NCBI RefSeq assembly: GCF_964199755.1
Contig: NC_133910.1
Span: forward strand, 4,982,501 to 5,046,500
Reading direction: 5' to 3'
DNA: 64,000 nucleotides
Source of the DNA: Larus michahellis
Lineage: Eukaryota > Chordata > Aves > Charadriiformes > Laridae
Below, piece after piece: positions 38,039 to 48,916 of the stretch. The translations under genes were made by a program, and so were the position numbers. The notes under the pieces are model-generated. The model was given only the letters and a program-made list of their open reading frames with translations. It was not told where the DNA came from and did no database searches. The stretch's first letter is position 1; each line of letters starts with the position of its first letter.

Positions 38039-40069
38039 TTTCGTGCCATTGTTACAATCAGTCTTATTTAAAAGTAAGTTAGTGTAACAAGGAAACAAAA
38101 ACCCAATATAGGATGCGGTTTAAAGTACTGGTTCTTGAGCCTGATAATCTTTCTCATTTTTCAATTGCGTTTTTCTGATGGCAGTCTTGGTGAATTTGGT
38201 GTTGGCAAAAGATGCTAGACATAGAAGGATAGAGGCTTGAACTTGTATAATAAATGCTGGCACGTCCTTTTGACTGCTGCACCTCTGCCCTGGTCCCTCT
38301 GTTACCTCCTGGTACCTTCAGGTGGATTCTAGGTGAGGTTTTGAGGAGTGAAGGCTCATGAGGTCCTCCAAAAAATATACGTCACAGAAGGCAATCAAAA
38401 AGCATCAGGTCAACTTGATAACCTTGGCCATACTTGACAAGGTTGGAAAAAGAACAGTGATTGTTGCAACCTGGTAGAAACTTAGTTGAATATGCAAACA
38501 TCAACTCCTATTTAAATCCTTTACTTCCACTGACATAATTGGAAAGGTAGGCACCAACAGACCTATATAGCTCTTGATTTTGGTTGATTTGCCTCAACCT
38601 GTACAATGGGGCTCATCACCCCACTCACCTGTAGCGAGAAAGCTGTCCACGTTCCCCACAAAGTAATTGCTGTAAACTCCACGTGCAGCTATTCCTATTA
38701 AAAGTTGGCAATACGTTACTTGCCAAAGCATCCACTGTTTGCGGCACGTGACATTTTAAAGGCTGAAATATTGTGAATACTCCTAACAAAGTTGATTTCA
38801 TTTATGAACAGAAAGCCTCCCTATTTTTCATAGTAACTGTTCAGTAAACTACTCTGACAACAACTGAAGTCTGATCAAATTAAAATCAGTCCACCCTTTT
38901 TTTAGCGATGAACTGAACTGAAAAGATTTTGGTATCCTAGAAAGAGTTGCTAACCTTTCTGGGTAGGTCCTATAGCATTTAATAGCAAAGGGTACCTTCT
39001 TGTATAAATATTGTGAACTATGGAATTTAATGAGATTTGTATTGCGCTATAGAAATGGACTTTAGAGAATTAATTTTGAAGTCTGTAGGTTTAAATGCAT
39101 TCTAAAAATAGTATTGAATATATACAGGGCTTTGTGCTTCTATGCCTATCTAGTTTTGGAGAATGTTTTCATGTATTATTTGGGTTTTCATTTGATGCCC
39201 TTTTCTTTTTCCTCGTTCTTTTTTAAAGCAATGGTGGCAAAGGAATGAAAGGGGACTATTTTTTGCTACAGGATAAATTTTGATATGTCAATTCTAGTTT
39301 TTGCCTCCTGAGGAATTTTCTATTTTCTTGAGATTCTTAACCAGGTCATTCATGTACTCATCGGTTTAATTACCTGCTTTAGCAGTGTATCTGAGCTGCC
39401 ATTTCAACAGTCCAGTCCATTCAGTGCACAATTCTGTGCACAGATCTACTCGTGCAGTAACAAGCAGTTTTAAAACTGGGATACACGAAATATCTTCCAA
39501 TACAAACAAGGTTGTAGTTTTCTCAGCTCCAGTTCTCTGCAGCTTTTATAGCTGTCCATATGATGTTTTCTGTTTTTCTATGCGAGTGGGCAAACAGGGT
39601 TTGACACTCAATAGCGAGCTGTACTGCATCAGAGAGATCTGCTCCGTATCACTGGAGAACCGGGTATCACCTCAAAGAGCAAAGGGAATTTTTGAAAATC
39701 CTGTTAAATGCATTAACAATGAGCTGGGGATAAAGTCAAAACCCTGCTTAGACATTTCGATTGAGAGTTGCCATACAACTGTAGACAGTGGTGGGTCTTG
39801 GCTGAAAATGTATTTATACATTAAGACAGATAGAGATGGATTTCACTAGTTTAAACGCAGCTTTAGTGCAGACGAAAGCGGTAGGGGGTGGCGGGGAAAG
39901 CACAGGCTGCCACCACCCTCACATATGGCAGTTGTTTCCTATAATGCTTGCTATATTGTATTTATTTCACGCAGTGACATATCACAGAAAGCCACTGATG
40001 CCAAATTCTTAACAAAAAAAAACCCCAACCTGCAGCTCTTAGTGAGGGCTGTCCTCCAATTTATTTGTG

Positions 40070-40211
40070 TTTTGTTGTTGGTTTTCTTTTTTCTTCTGTT
40101 TTTCATCCGTCTGGTTTCTGTTTCCACTCTTTCTGTTCTTTCCTTCTCCGTTTTGTTTTGTCTTGGGTTTTTTTTGTTGTTTTTTTTTTTTTTTTTTGGT
40201 TTTTTTTTTTT
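40070..40211 (+). repeat. T-rich low-complexity tract
   Basis: TTTC-rich DNA grades into near-pure T (40168-40211), broken by a few Gs. Frames across it encode only Phe/Leu or Lys-rich shadow peptides and are not genes. Confidence 0.85.
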
Positions 40212-43199
40212 AACTGTATTTGAGGAATCTCAGTTGCACTGAGAAGCCTGGGAGGCATGAGTGGAATGTTTTGATTTAATACATCGTTGCCTGAACTTTC
40301 CTTTGACAAATCAATTAATATCTGTGGGTTCTGGGGGCAGAGGAAGGTGAAGCAGCCGGGGTGCAAGGCTGGTATAAGGATGGGGAAGCCTGACAGCATG
40401 GCTGGGATCAGGAAGGGAGGACTCTGGAGCGCTTGCTTCAGATGCAAGGGGATGCCAGAGAAAGTTAGAGATTTTTCAAATTCTGGAGCTAGGCACGTGG
40501 CTGAAAAGACTAGATCTATCTTCCAGGCAGGCAGGTGATCACCTGGCTCTGCAATGCCGGATCCTGCCTGCCTTGCTCTGAACTTCACGTTTAAGGTGTA
40601 ATCCGCAGTTTGACAGAGGTTGGTTCACGTGCCGTTTCATTTGGACTGATGAAGGCTCCTGTGTCAGCTTTGGGGCAGAAGTTTGACTGCTGATTTATGG
40701 TTGATCTCGAGGACCCAGGTCCGGATGAGGACCAGATGCCTGTTGAGGCTTGGGAGCATTTGAGCCAAGGACTTGACTTGGGCCCTGTGTGCTGCGCAGA
40801 CAGGACAAACTGCTAAATTCCGATCTGCTGCTGAAGGCTGTGACGGCCTGGCTGGGAGGGCTCCCCACTTGGCTCCATACCTTCTGTGCATGGGACTCTG
40901 CAGCTGTGTTTTTCAAATGCCATTCAAATGAAAGCAGAAAGGGGAAATCCCGTTTCACTGGGAATAGCTCTCAAATGCAGAGAGAAGCTTTTCCTCTGAA
41001 TTCTGTCTTTTGGCTTTCTTGCTGCAGAATGACACACAGTGTCTTTCTCTTGATCAATTTGTTTATCATTTGCTTGATTATCTTCTTCAATAGCAAGACA
41101 CGACAGGTTTCTCTTGTTAATCCTGTTAGTACTGGCATTGGAGCAGAAATTTAGTTTAGGGAAAACATTTGGGTATGTTAAACTTTCTTGTAGATGATGC
41201 CTGTGAATACCAAAACATGGCCTGATATGTTTGAATTTTCTAGATGATTCCCGAGCCGTGAATTTCCATCTGTCTGTCTGAGTCCTGCTCCTTGTCTCTC
41301 CCCATGCATGCTTACGTGCCAGCACCAGACTTCCCTTCTGGCTTTCAGAGCAGCTTGTGTGGCTCTTCGGATACAGTACCACACTGTGCTGACTACACTT
41401 TGGGGGAGCTGAGAGATCAGCAAGCAGAGCCCTCTTCTCCATCCCCACCTCCTGGACCCACCCGATGCCACCCTGCCCGAGGGAGCCACCCTGTCCACCC
41501 CGCCACTTCTCCTGTGTTCCTCCTCCAGGACAGCTGATAATGACCTCGCTCTCCTTAATGTTTTAAAAGTGATGTATGGCTAGAGGAGAATGTCAGAGCA
41601 GGGCACTGGAAGACTGATGACCTCCCACGTATCTTCTGAACAGGTACCCAGCTAGCAGAGGCCCCATGTGCCTCTCTGAGGCAGCCCCGCTCCCCTCTGC
41701 ACCCATGCATGCTATTTATCTTGTGGGGAAGACATTAGTAGGCCTAAGAGGATAGTTTAGGCTCCAGAGCTCAGCCAGTCCTTGACCTCTCGGCTGAGAC
41801 TTGCCAATGGGGCAGTGACTAATTAACAGCAACTGCAGTGGTGTATTTTGTGTTGTGGATACATGCCTCTTTGGGTGGAAGGTATCTGCTAATGTACCAT
41901 ATGTTTACAAAGACAGGGGACCCCTGTGTAACAAGCGAGCCCCTGTCTTTTCTGTCTTAGAGTTGTTTCAGACTGTCTGGTGCTGTCCGATAATTCTTTG
42001 GTTCAGTGAAACAACCTTTTCTCCTCCCCCGTCACCCTCCGGATTTGGTCTTGGCTGTTTTGGAAGCTTGTGTATGGAAGATGGATTTGAGGTGGTCCCG
42101 GCAGATGACAGGGTGGGCTTGTGGGTCCTGTCATGGATACAGCTCTCCGGAGTCCCAGACTGCAGCGAGGCAGCCCGAACAAACTGAAGATACGCAGGGA
42201 TGAATAAAGCAGTGGCCCTGTGCAGTCCTCCTCCTGCAGGACATCAGCCTATTTACAGGTATTTGAAATCACTAGGAGATGTAAATCACAAGGAGTTTTT
42301 CCCTTCCTGGTCAGTTGACGCCTTGTCTTGTTCCCCTTTCCTTCCCAACCAGTCTAATTCTCTTACCTCAGCAATTGCCCCAACCCCAGAAATACTGGAG
42401 GGCATACAGCCTTTGGGTGAGGTGGTTTGGGAACCCCATAACACATCTTGCATTCTGGAAAATCTGGCTATCTCCTCGTGCACTCTCCTATTTTTTCAGG
42501 AGCAACATTTGATAGTTCCTTCTCTTGGCCCCTTAGAAATTCCTCATTGGGCAAGAAGCGCGGAACCAATAAAAATAGTATTCTGCAGTTCTGGGTTTCA
42601 TCTCAGGACCTGAAATCTCTGGGCAAACAGACTTTTGAAATAGTGTCATTTCAAGTCTCCTTGAATGAGAGGGGAAAGTGTGGCAAAGAGTTTTTGTGTT
42701 CCTGTTGGGTTTTTAAACCTGCCCAAAAGGGGCAGGGGCCTCCAAGCAGGACTTTGCCCCAAGCAGGGGCAATTCCAGGAGGTCCTGGGGAGGGTGCTGG
42801 GAGCTCGCTCCTGCCGTGGGTGCAGAGGGGAGCCCCTCGGATGCCCCGGCGGTGTGGGGCCGGTGAGCAAGGTGCTGTGGGCACTTCTGAGACCCAGGAG
42901 GTCCTTCCTCCTCTCGGCATCTTTTGCTTTAGGCTGTGATTTTGCTGCCCCCATCAGTCTGCTGGTTTAGGAACCTGCCTCCTTTGCCTGCGCGGTGCTC
43001 TCCCAGACTGGGACGTGGCCCTGCAGAAGTGAGGGGTAAAGGGCCTGGCCCCGGAGTCACCCCGAGGGACCCACCAGGGCTGCTCACAATAAGCCTTGTC
43101 CGTCCTCACGTCTGTGTCTTTGGTCCCAGGAAGGTGACCTGGGAGTGGTGGCTGGCACCACATAGGTGAGGTCCGTGGTTGTTCTTCTCTTCATGCCTG

Positions 43200-43990
43200 A
43201 GCAAGGATTTCATCTGGGCAGTCCATCCCAAACACCCGGAATTACAGTATACAGTCCAAATTAAAATGGACCCACTGAATTAATCAGCATTTACATGGTT
43301 TAATTGAAAGGGAAGAATGTGTCCAATTGCTTACATCACCTACCATGTCTTTTTGCTCTCACTAGTGTCGTAGAACAGAGATTATTGCCCCACCCCCAAG
43401 AATGTATTTCAAGAATGTGGTGAAAAATACAAAGACTATCTAACTTTTCTGGAAATATGATATTTCATGAGGGAAATTTGGAGGATAAAGTAACAGAATT
43501 CCAGGCGAACAGGCATCAGTATTGTTAGGAAATACAGCTCTCTGCAGGGCAAAAAAAAATGGTATGCCAGGTTTAAATAGGAATTTATAGCCACTGACTG
43601 CAAATTACCTTATAAAATTACTGATACCTTCATAAAGTCATCAATTATATGTTTAGTCTTGATTGTCATTTATTGCACTTCTTAATTGTTCAGTAAACTT
43701 TTCTGGATTAAATGGTGTATTTCAAATTGACATGAAGCTGTTTTATTGATGTAAATTAACATAGTGTGTGTTTTACATATGGGACAACTGGGGGACCAGC
43801 AGTAGAAGAGTCTCTAATCCACTAATAAAGGCAATGTAGCGCTGGTGTTCTGATTTCTGCTCGAGTTAGCGGAGCTGTATGGAATTAGGAGCATGCAGGC
43901 AATAGTTACAAGATTGTTATTGTATGGAGTGCGACAGTAAAGGCAGCACACAGACTTTTAATCGTTGGTCCTTTTTCAATTAGGAGGAGG
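43200..43990. promoter_or_regulatory. Candidate conserved non-coding block about 5 kb upstream of PAPPA
   Basis: A long unique AT-rich stretch with no open frame of note. It contains GAATTAATCAGC, GGTTTAATTGAAAG, CTTAATTGTTCAG, GGATTAAATGG, ATGTAAATTAACAT and CTTTTAATCG. The lack of repeats and even spacing of homeodomain-type cores suggest constraint, which needs an alignment to prove. Confidence 0.3.
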
Positions 43991-44769
43991 GAGGACAGAG
44001 AGAGAAAATCTTTAAAAAACTGGCGAATTTACGCTGAGTCCCAATTAGGTCTTGTGTTAAATCTTTTCCAAGGCAGAACATGTTTGACATTTTTTTTATT
44101 GCTGGTTTTTCAGTTATTAGCATTTCTGCGTTTTCTTGGACTCACGAGGAGCTGTAGCCATGTTCCACCCAACACAACCCCTGTCTCGCCATCGTGACAC
44201 CGAGCGAGTGGCTCTATCTGTCTCCTACGAGGCGCTGGACTTTATGGGATTCGCAACCCAGAATGCCCAAATCCCTTTTGCTTTGAAGCTATTCTCGGCT
44301 CTTTGGGTTTCATTCCTCACTATTCTGTGGGGGCAGCGTGATTCCTATCATACCATTGTTGATTGCATAAAATATTCCCTGAATCCAACACGTTGCATTA
44401 AAATCTGGTGTCTGGGCCCTGTCTGATTCTGAACAGAGTAGCTGTTGGATTGCGTTTCCGCGATCCTCAACCCAAGCCAAGCTGGGAGAGACTTGATTGG
44501 GATATCGGTGAGGGGTAAAAACCATGCAAACCTCTGCTGTGATTGATGGAGTTGTGCACAGTGAGGACAAATATGTACAAATACTTGCCCAAAATAGTAG
44601 GGCCTCAATTCAGCTGTAACTGGCAGACTTTTCAGCTCGACTTTCAAGAAACATTGTTTTTAATTGACCTTCATGTGAGTAATTTGAAGAGCCAACGCTG
44701 CTTTTCACAAGGAAAGTTTCAAGTGGTGGAATCTCCCATCGTATGTAAAATTAGTAAATTTACTATACC

Positions 44770-44940
44770 ATGAGTGATTAAACCTGGCCCCCAGGGAGCC
44801 AAAAATAATGCTGTGTGACTTCCTTGCCTAATTAACACAGAACAAATGTGAAAATGTGTACATTACAGTAAATTGTGTGCTAATTGGCCTTAGAGAAATA
44901 CTGAATATGAGGAAGAAATGGGCATATAATTTCAAACATA
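44770..44940. promoter_or_regulatory. Candidate conserved non-coding element
   Basis: Unique sequence with GTGATTAAACC, GCCTAATTAACAC, ACATTACAGTAAATTG and GTGCTAATTGGCC. It lies about 3.6 kb before the PAPPA start codon. No exon is apparent. Confidence 0.3.
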
Positions 44941-45249
44941 TTTGAGAGGTTTTGCAGACTGCTTGCAAATAGCAGAAAAAAAAAAAAGTCGAAATTTGAC
45001 AAAACCGTTATTTGTTATGATTTATTCACTCAGCTCTAGTCTTGAACCTGGGAGTTATTGGCAGCTTCAGCGAAGATTCCTGCTGAGTATTTCTCCTTAT
45101 AATGACTGCATACAGCATGTAGCTCGGTGCTATTTTTTTGGCATAATATCATAAATATCTATTTTAATTCTTGTCTCTATATGTGTATCTAGGGTTTGGT
45201 GCTTTTTTTCCTTTTTCTTGTGAAAATACGTCTCGATGCAGGACAATAT

Positions 45250-45375
45250 CCTGCTCCCTTTACTTAGGAGAATACTCCACTCGAGTTCAACAGGAGGATT
45301 ATTCTCCTTGGGTAGAACCCCCCTGCCAGAAGGCCCGTACATCACTTAAGTACTGGCTTAAGCGGAGAATAAATG
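45250..45375. repeat. Possible ancient repeat relic
   Basis: 'ACTCCACTCGAGTTCAACAGG', then 'GGTAGAACC' and 'CACTTAAGTACTGGCTTAAG', resembles a diverged copy of the sauropsid repeat carrying 'actccattgacttcaatggg' and 'gcacttaagtgcttaag' phrases. I see no terminal repeats or target duplication. Confidence 0.3.
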
Positions 45376-46929
45376 TCCATCTGTGCAGGGTAGAATTTCA
45401 TCTGTTGTCAGGGAAGTTAGATCTGACCCACAGACTTAAGGAATCCCAGATTTACTCACTATTCCTAAAATCACATCTCTTCCACTTTCTGTTCTTTGTC
45501 ACTCAGGACTTTATGTATCACGTTTTCTTTATGCTTTTGCTATGTCTTAGAAAGAAAACTGATTGAAAATGTAATGCGTGGTCAGGAGGTAAAGTCCATC
45601 TTTCCATGCTTTCTTCTGTCTTCCATGAGCACAGAAAGCTGAGCTTTGGGTTTTTCCTTTGTAGCAAGAATACCTCAGAACTTGTTACTGGAGTTGCAGT
45701 CTGATGCATCGAAGGGTTGCGTTTTGGTCACAGTGAAACCATTTCTTTTGCCAGTAATATCGTAAGAGAGAGAAGGTCAAATATGTTCAAAATGAGATGG
45801 TGCAGTGCCATCAAATTGAAATAGTTCAATAATTTTCTTTGATGATTTCAGCCAAATCATAATGTCCCTAAGAAACATTGTGATTTCACAGAATTAGCTT
45901 TTTCCCCTGGAAAAATAGGAACCCGCATTATTTAAGTTAAAGAGCCTGCTCTTCCAGACTCGACGTGGGCAAAGTTCCCGGGGACTTTGGGGGAGTTGTC
46001 AAGTGGCGAAAGCAGTGTCCCCGGCAGCGGGACTCTTCCTGGCTTAGCTCTTATTTGAAGTTGAACAGATTCCTTATAGATTTTTGAATTTTTTGTTTGA
46101 TTTGCATTGTCCTCTATGTGTTAAATTAGAATAGTGAAGTGCAGTGCTGTAGCTCTTGATCTTACATTGTTTCCGCCGAGCAGGCACGGACATGTAAGTG
46201 TCCTTTTTGAGTCCCTCTGTGTTCTTCGGGACATTTATGGGAGTTTATACCGTGGTATAGTTTGTTTCCTAACTAACAGTTTCCTCTTGGTTGTTGAGAA
46301 GCTTAATTGCTTTGAGGTCTTCTATTAAAAACTTTGTAGATGTTGCCAGTATTTTGTGTCTTTCTTGTGAGTGGAGCTGGTGCGGAGGGACGGGCTGGTT
46401 GGTTGGAGAGGGGCAGCTGTAGTTCTTGTGGACTTCTGGTGGGACTTCGGGGATATATCCAACATCTCTGAAAATGCCAATTGTACATTCTTGAGTGTTT
46501 GCAGATTAGTAAGGAACTGGAAAAATACCTCTTGGAAGCCTTGCAAGTGTGCAACAACTCTGTCTCATTGAAAAATTTACTTTCATTGATTTTATCATGT
46601 GTATTCTAAGCGTAAGTAGCCTTAACACACTCATACTAACAGGGTAATCTGCAAAAGCAGAAAGATTACAGTCCCAGGAAAACTTGCTTGCTTGATTGCT
46701 GTTAAAAGTTCATAGGAAAGTAAGGTGTGACAGTCGTTAATTTTGAGGTGGAAGAAGAGGATGCTGTGGGTTACTGGGTTTGTGACTGAATTTGGTGGCA
46801 TTTAACTTGGTTCTACTGGACTTCTTCCGAGTGGAATAGTGGCCTGGAGATTCAGAGTGTGCTACTGCTAAGTCATTTCCACTTATTAAGTACTTAGAAA
46901 AATCCTTTTTGTTGCCATCAGGGGGAGCT
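45376..46929. other. Upstream flank of the PAPPA promoter region
   Basis: No exon or repeat is recognised. The short frames near 46.3-46.6 kb occur on both strands and are unsupported. The purine bias begins only at about 46.93 kb. Confidence 0.6.
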
Positions 46930-47400
46930 TTTGAGATCTTTCAAGAGTGAAAAAAAAATATTAAAAAAAAAAAAAGAAAGGAGAAAAAAAGGAAACGTCC
47001 CAGCTCAGAAACAGAGATCTACAAACCAGCAAGCAGCCAGAATCTTACCTGTGGCTACAACTAAGCCAAGGAGACCAGGGGAGCTGAATTCCTTAGACTG
47101 AAAAATTAGCAATATTGAGAGAGGATTTTTTGACTCAATCCACCAATAAAATTAACAATTTTTTTTTTATTATTATTTCAAAAAAAAACAGGAGTCTTTG
47201 GAGCATTCAAAAGCCAAATCCTGCTCTGTTGCTACAGCTTCTGGAAGGCAAATGCTCTTCAAAAAGCTTCTCTCCTTTTAGCTCCTGATGATTCGATGGG
47301 GACCTTTGATGCAACATTTGGATTAGCTGCACACAACTGCACTGAGGGGGACCACAAAAGGGGGAGCCTGGCTGATTGCATAACTTTAAGGAAATAATAA

Positions 47401-47462
47401 GAGGAAAAGAAAGAATTAGAAAAAGAGAGAGAGAGTGAAAAAGAGAGAAAGAAAGAAAGCAA
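47401..47462 (+). repeat. GA and GAAA purine microsatellite
   Basis: A GA run (47420-47435) is followed by GAAA units (about 47436-47459). It forms part of the purine-rich DNA ahead of PAPPA. Confidence 0.8.
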
Positions 47463-47958
47463 GCAATTAAAAAAATATCTGAGACTCAAGTTTCAAGACT
47501 CTTTATGTGCTGCAGAGGAGCATAAGGTTTACCAGCAAAGTGCAACGGGGAGTCTGAGAGGAGAAATAGCTTTCTCTTTTGCCAAGAAAAAAAATAGGAA
47601 TGTGTGTTTTGGACTGGACTGAGAAAGAAAGCTGGGGAGATTGCAAAAAGGGGGGTGCAGGATTTTTGTCACATTGATCCATTCATCTTGATTGTCTTTA
47701 AAAAATAAATAAGAGGGGGGGAAAGTGATAGGGGGAAAGCGGAAGAGAGGAAAAGAAGGGGGGAAAAGAAAACAGCAAAAGTGTTTGAACCTCTGGAGCT
47801 ATCTGCTCCTTCAAGCTGATTGATTAGTCATGATCCCTGCAGTTTTAATGGGAATCATTCAATTGGGAAGGTGGAGCACCCTAGAGTAGATTAGCATATT
47901 CTTGTTTACTCATCTTCTGAGGGGCTTTTTCTCTTTTCTTTCATTTTGTGGAGAAGAA

Positions 47959-47990
47959 GGGAGGGGGGGAGGTTGGGGGGAAGGAGGGGG
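47959..47990 (+). other. G-quadruplex-forming motif upstream of PAPPA
   Basis: Four G-runs of 3, 7, 6 and 5 bases are separated by loops of 1, 5 and 5 bases, which fits the standard intramolecular G-quadruplex rule. It lies about 0.5 kb before the start codon, in the promoter or distal leader. More G-runs follow near 48045 and 48086. Folding is inferred from the pattern only. Confidence 0.6.
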
Positions 47991-48003
47991 TTGTGGCTTA
48001 TGT

Positions 48004-48011
48004 TATAAAGG
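48004..48011 (+). promoter_or_regulatory. TATA-like box, alternative core promoter
   Basis: TATAAAGG is the second TATA-type match upstream of PAPPA, just after the G-rich stretch. A start about 30 bases downstream would give a leader of roughly 480 bases with no upstream AUG. It overlaps the end of the mini-ORF ATG-TTA-TAA at 48000-48008, which would be in the leader only if transcription began further upstream. Confidence 0.25.
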
Positions 48012-48118
48012 AGGCCAAAAAAATAAATAGATTAGAGCATCTTTTGGGGGGAGGGAAATCAGTGGGTCTTAGTCTTGGAGAAAGCTGGGGGGGGTTGTTT
48101 TGTTTTTTTGTTTTGTTT

Positions 48119-48147
48119 TGTGTGTGTGTGAGAGAGTGTGTGTGTGT
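48119..48147 (+). repeat. (TG)n microsatellite in the PAPPA leader or promoter
   Basis: Two TG runs (48119-48130 and 48136-48147) flank a short AGAG segment. They are followed by a T-run and then purine-rich DNA. It lies 0.37-0.4 kb upstream of the start codon. Confidence 0.8.
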
Positions 48148-48341
48148 TTTTTTTAAGAAGAAAAAAATAAAGGGAAGAAAATCCAGCAGAGAAAAGAAGA
48201 GAGAGAGGAATTCCAGCTGTGGAGGAATAGAGGAGAAGAAGACAGATAGAGGAGGAAGAACAGAGAAATACATTTCAACCAAGAAGGAGTTTTGATTTAT
48301 TTTATTTTTATTTGTTTTAAGGAAAAAAAAAATCTATAAGC

Positions 48342-48383
48342 AGGAAAAAGAAAGAAAGAAAAAGAAAAAAAGAAAAGAAAAAG
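48342..48383 (+). repeat. Uninterrupted 42-base purine run (GAAA-type)
   Basis: Only A and G occur across the run, mostly as GAAA and GAAAAA units. It lies 130-170 bases before the PAPPA ATG and just upstream of the TATA-like box at 48398. Such tracts can form triplex (H-DNA). Confidence 0.8.
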
Positions 48384-48397
48384 CAACTGAGAAGGGT

Positions 48398-48406
48398 TAT
48401 AAAAAG
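48398..48406 (+). promoter_or_regulatory. TATA-like box, candidate core promoter
   Basis: TATAAAAAG lies 116 bases upstream of the PAPPA ATG. If functional, it would place a start near 48430 and give a leader of about 85 bases. It sits in A-rich DNA where such a match can arise by chance, and a second candidate exists at 48004. Confidence 0.25.
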
Positions 48407-48513
48407 AGCAAATACCAAGAAGGGTGAACAAGAGAAGAAAGTCAAGGCAAGGAGGAGCCCAAAGCTGGCAGATCGGGAGGATTTGCAGGGGAGAAGGGGG
48501 GGGAAGATTGGAA

Positions 48514-48910
48514 ATGCAGCTCTGGAGTTTGCTGCTGCCTCTTGCGCTTCTCTGTACAGCCCTAGCCAGTGGACCCGAATGTGGGATGGACGAGCGCTCC
48601 CGCAGGGCAAGAAGGGACACCAGGCACAGCCGCCAGCTCCGCTACACGGCCCCGGGCACCTGTGCCACCAGGTTAGCCCGAGGAAGGCGCTCCACTGCTG
48701 GGCTGGAGCCTGGGCATGTCCCCCGCAGGAGGCAACAGCGGGAGGTAAAGGACGAAGAGGAGTCCCTTACCCCGAGCAGGGCGCTCTATTTCAGTGGACA
48801 AGGTGATCAGCTGCGGCTGAAGGCAGATATTGAGCTGCCCCGAGATGCCTTCACTTTGCAAGTGTGGCTGAAAGCTGAAGGAGGACAGAGATCTCCGGCT
48901 GTCATTGCAG
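48514..48910 (+). CDS. PAPPA: PAPPA (pappalysin-1) coding exon 1, partial gene
   Basis: Pappalysin-1 is a secreted metzincin metalloprotease that cleaves IGF-binding proteins (chiefly IGFBP4) and so frees IGF. This exon gives the first 132 codons plus one base. Residues 1-18 are a signal peptide with a Leu-rich core and an Ala-Leu-Ala site. Residues 19-76 are an Arg-rich propeptide containing RRARRD (30-35) and TCATR (49-53), ending in RRRQQR (71-76), the furin-type site after which the human mature protein starts with Glu, as here (Glu77). Residues 88-132 (SRALYFSG, ELPRDAFTLQVWL, AEGGQRSPAVI) open the laminin-G-like domain and are nearly identical to the human protein as I recall it. The start is ATG 48514, with purine at -3; an in-frame TAA lies at 48400 with no ATG between. 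The catalytic domain is in later exons outside the window. The propeptide seems slightly shorter than human and lacks its proline run. Confidence 0.96.
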
Positions 48911-48916
48911 GTAGGT
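48911..48916 (+). other. PAPPA: PAPPA exon 1 splice donor (phase 1)
   Basis: The exon ends GCAG and the intron begins GTAGGT, a good match to the vertebrate donor consensus, including G at +5. The reading frame meets a TAG stop at 48916-48918 if read through. The donor falls after the first base of a Gly codon, matching the place where the human protein continues from exon 1 to exon 2 (after AVITG in human). Confidence 0.9.

Larger units (their letters stand above)
37021..43199. other. Intergenic DNA, no gene recognised
   Basis: Stop-poor, GC-richer stretches at 37.0-37.4, 40.3-41.5 and 41.9-43.2 kb give frames of 130-174 residues on both strands. They overlap one another and lack recognisable domains, so they are treated as chance. 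Simple tracts at 38.0 and 40.1 kb are listed separately. Confidence 0.65.
46930..48513 (+). promoter_or_regulatory. PAPPA: Purine-rich promoter and 5' leader region of PAPPA
   Basis: About 1.6 kb immediately upstream of the start codon is strongly purine-biased on the coding strand. It contains GA and GAAA tracts (47420-47459), poly-G/GA stretches (47715-47765, 47951-47990), an AGAG/GAGGA-rich stretch (48155-48265) and an unbroken 42-base purine run (48342-48383). The transcription start cannot be fixed from sequence. The stretch from 48003 to 48513 has no ATG, so any transcript starting there uses the PAPPA ATG as its first AUG. The promoter is not a classic CpG island; CpGs appear only inside the exon. 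A block at 47830-47930 with a FOX core (TGTTTAC at 47903) and GATTAGCATATT looks like regulatory sequence. Confidence 0.6.

Noticed and set aside
40103..40588. 161-codon frame on the - strand with a Lys-rich end
   Set aside because: The Lys run is the complement of the poly-T tract at 40.17-40.21 kb. This is low complexity, not a basic domain.
40924..41448. Open frame of 174 codons on the - strand
   Set aside because: It overlaps other long frames on both strands in GC-rich, stop-poor DNA and shows no domain or splice context.
42448..42939. Open frame of 163 codons on the + strand
   Set aside because: Competing frames cover the same bases. The composition is Gly/Pro/Arg-rich from GC-rich DNA, and no family is recognised.
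47948..48295. 115-codon purine-rich frame just upstream of PAPPA
   Set aside because: It begins at a non-ATG codon and encodes Gly/Lys/Glu low-complexity sequence. It is a product of the purine tracts in the leader.
48424..48513. Possible N-terminal extension of PAPPA from GTG 48424
   Set aside because: GTG is not a normal start here, and an in-frame TAA lies at 48400. The ATG at 48514 begins a proper signal peptide that aligns with known PAPPA.
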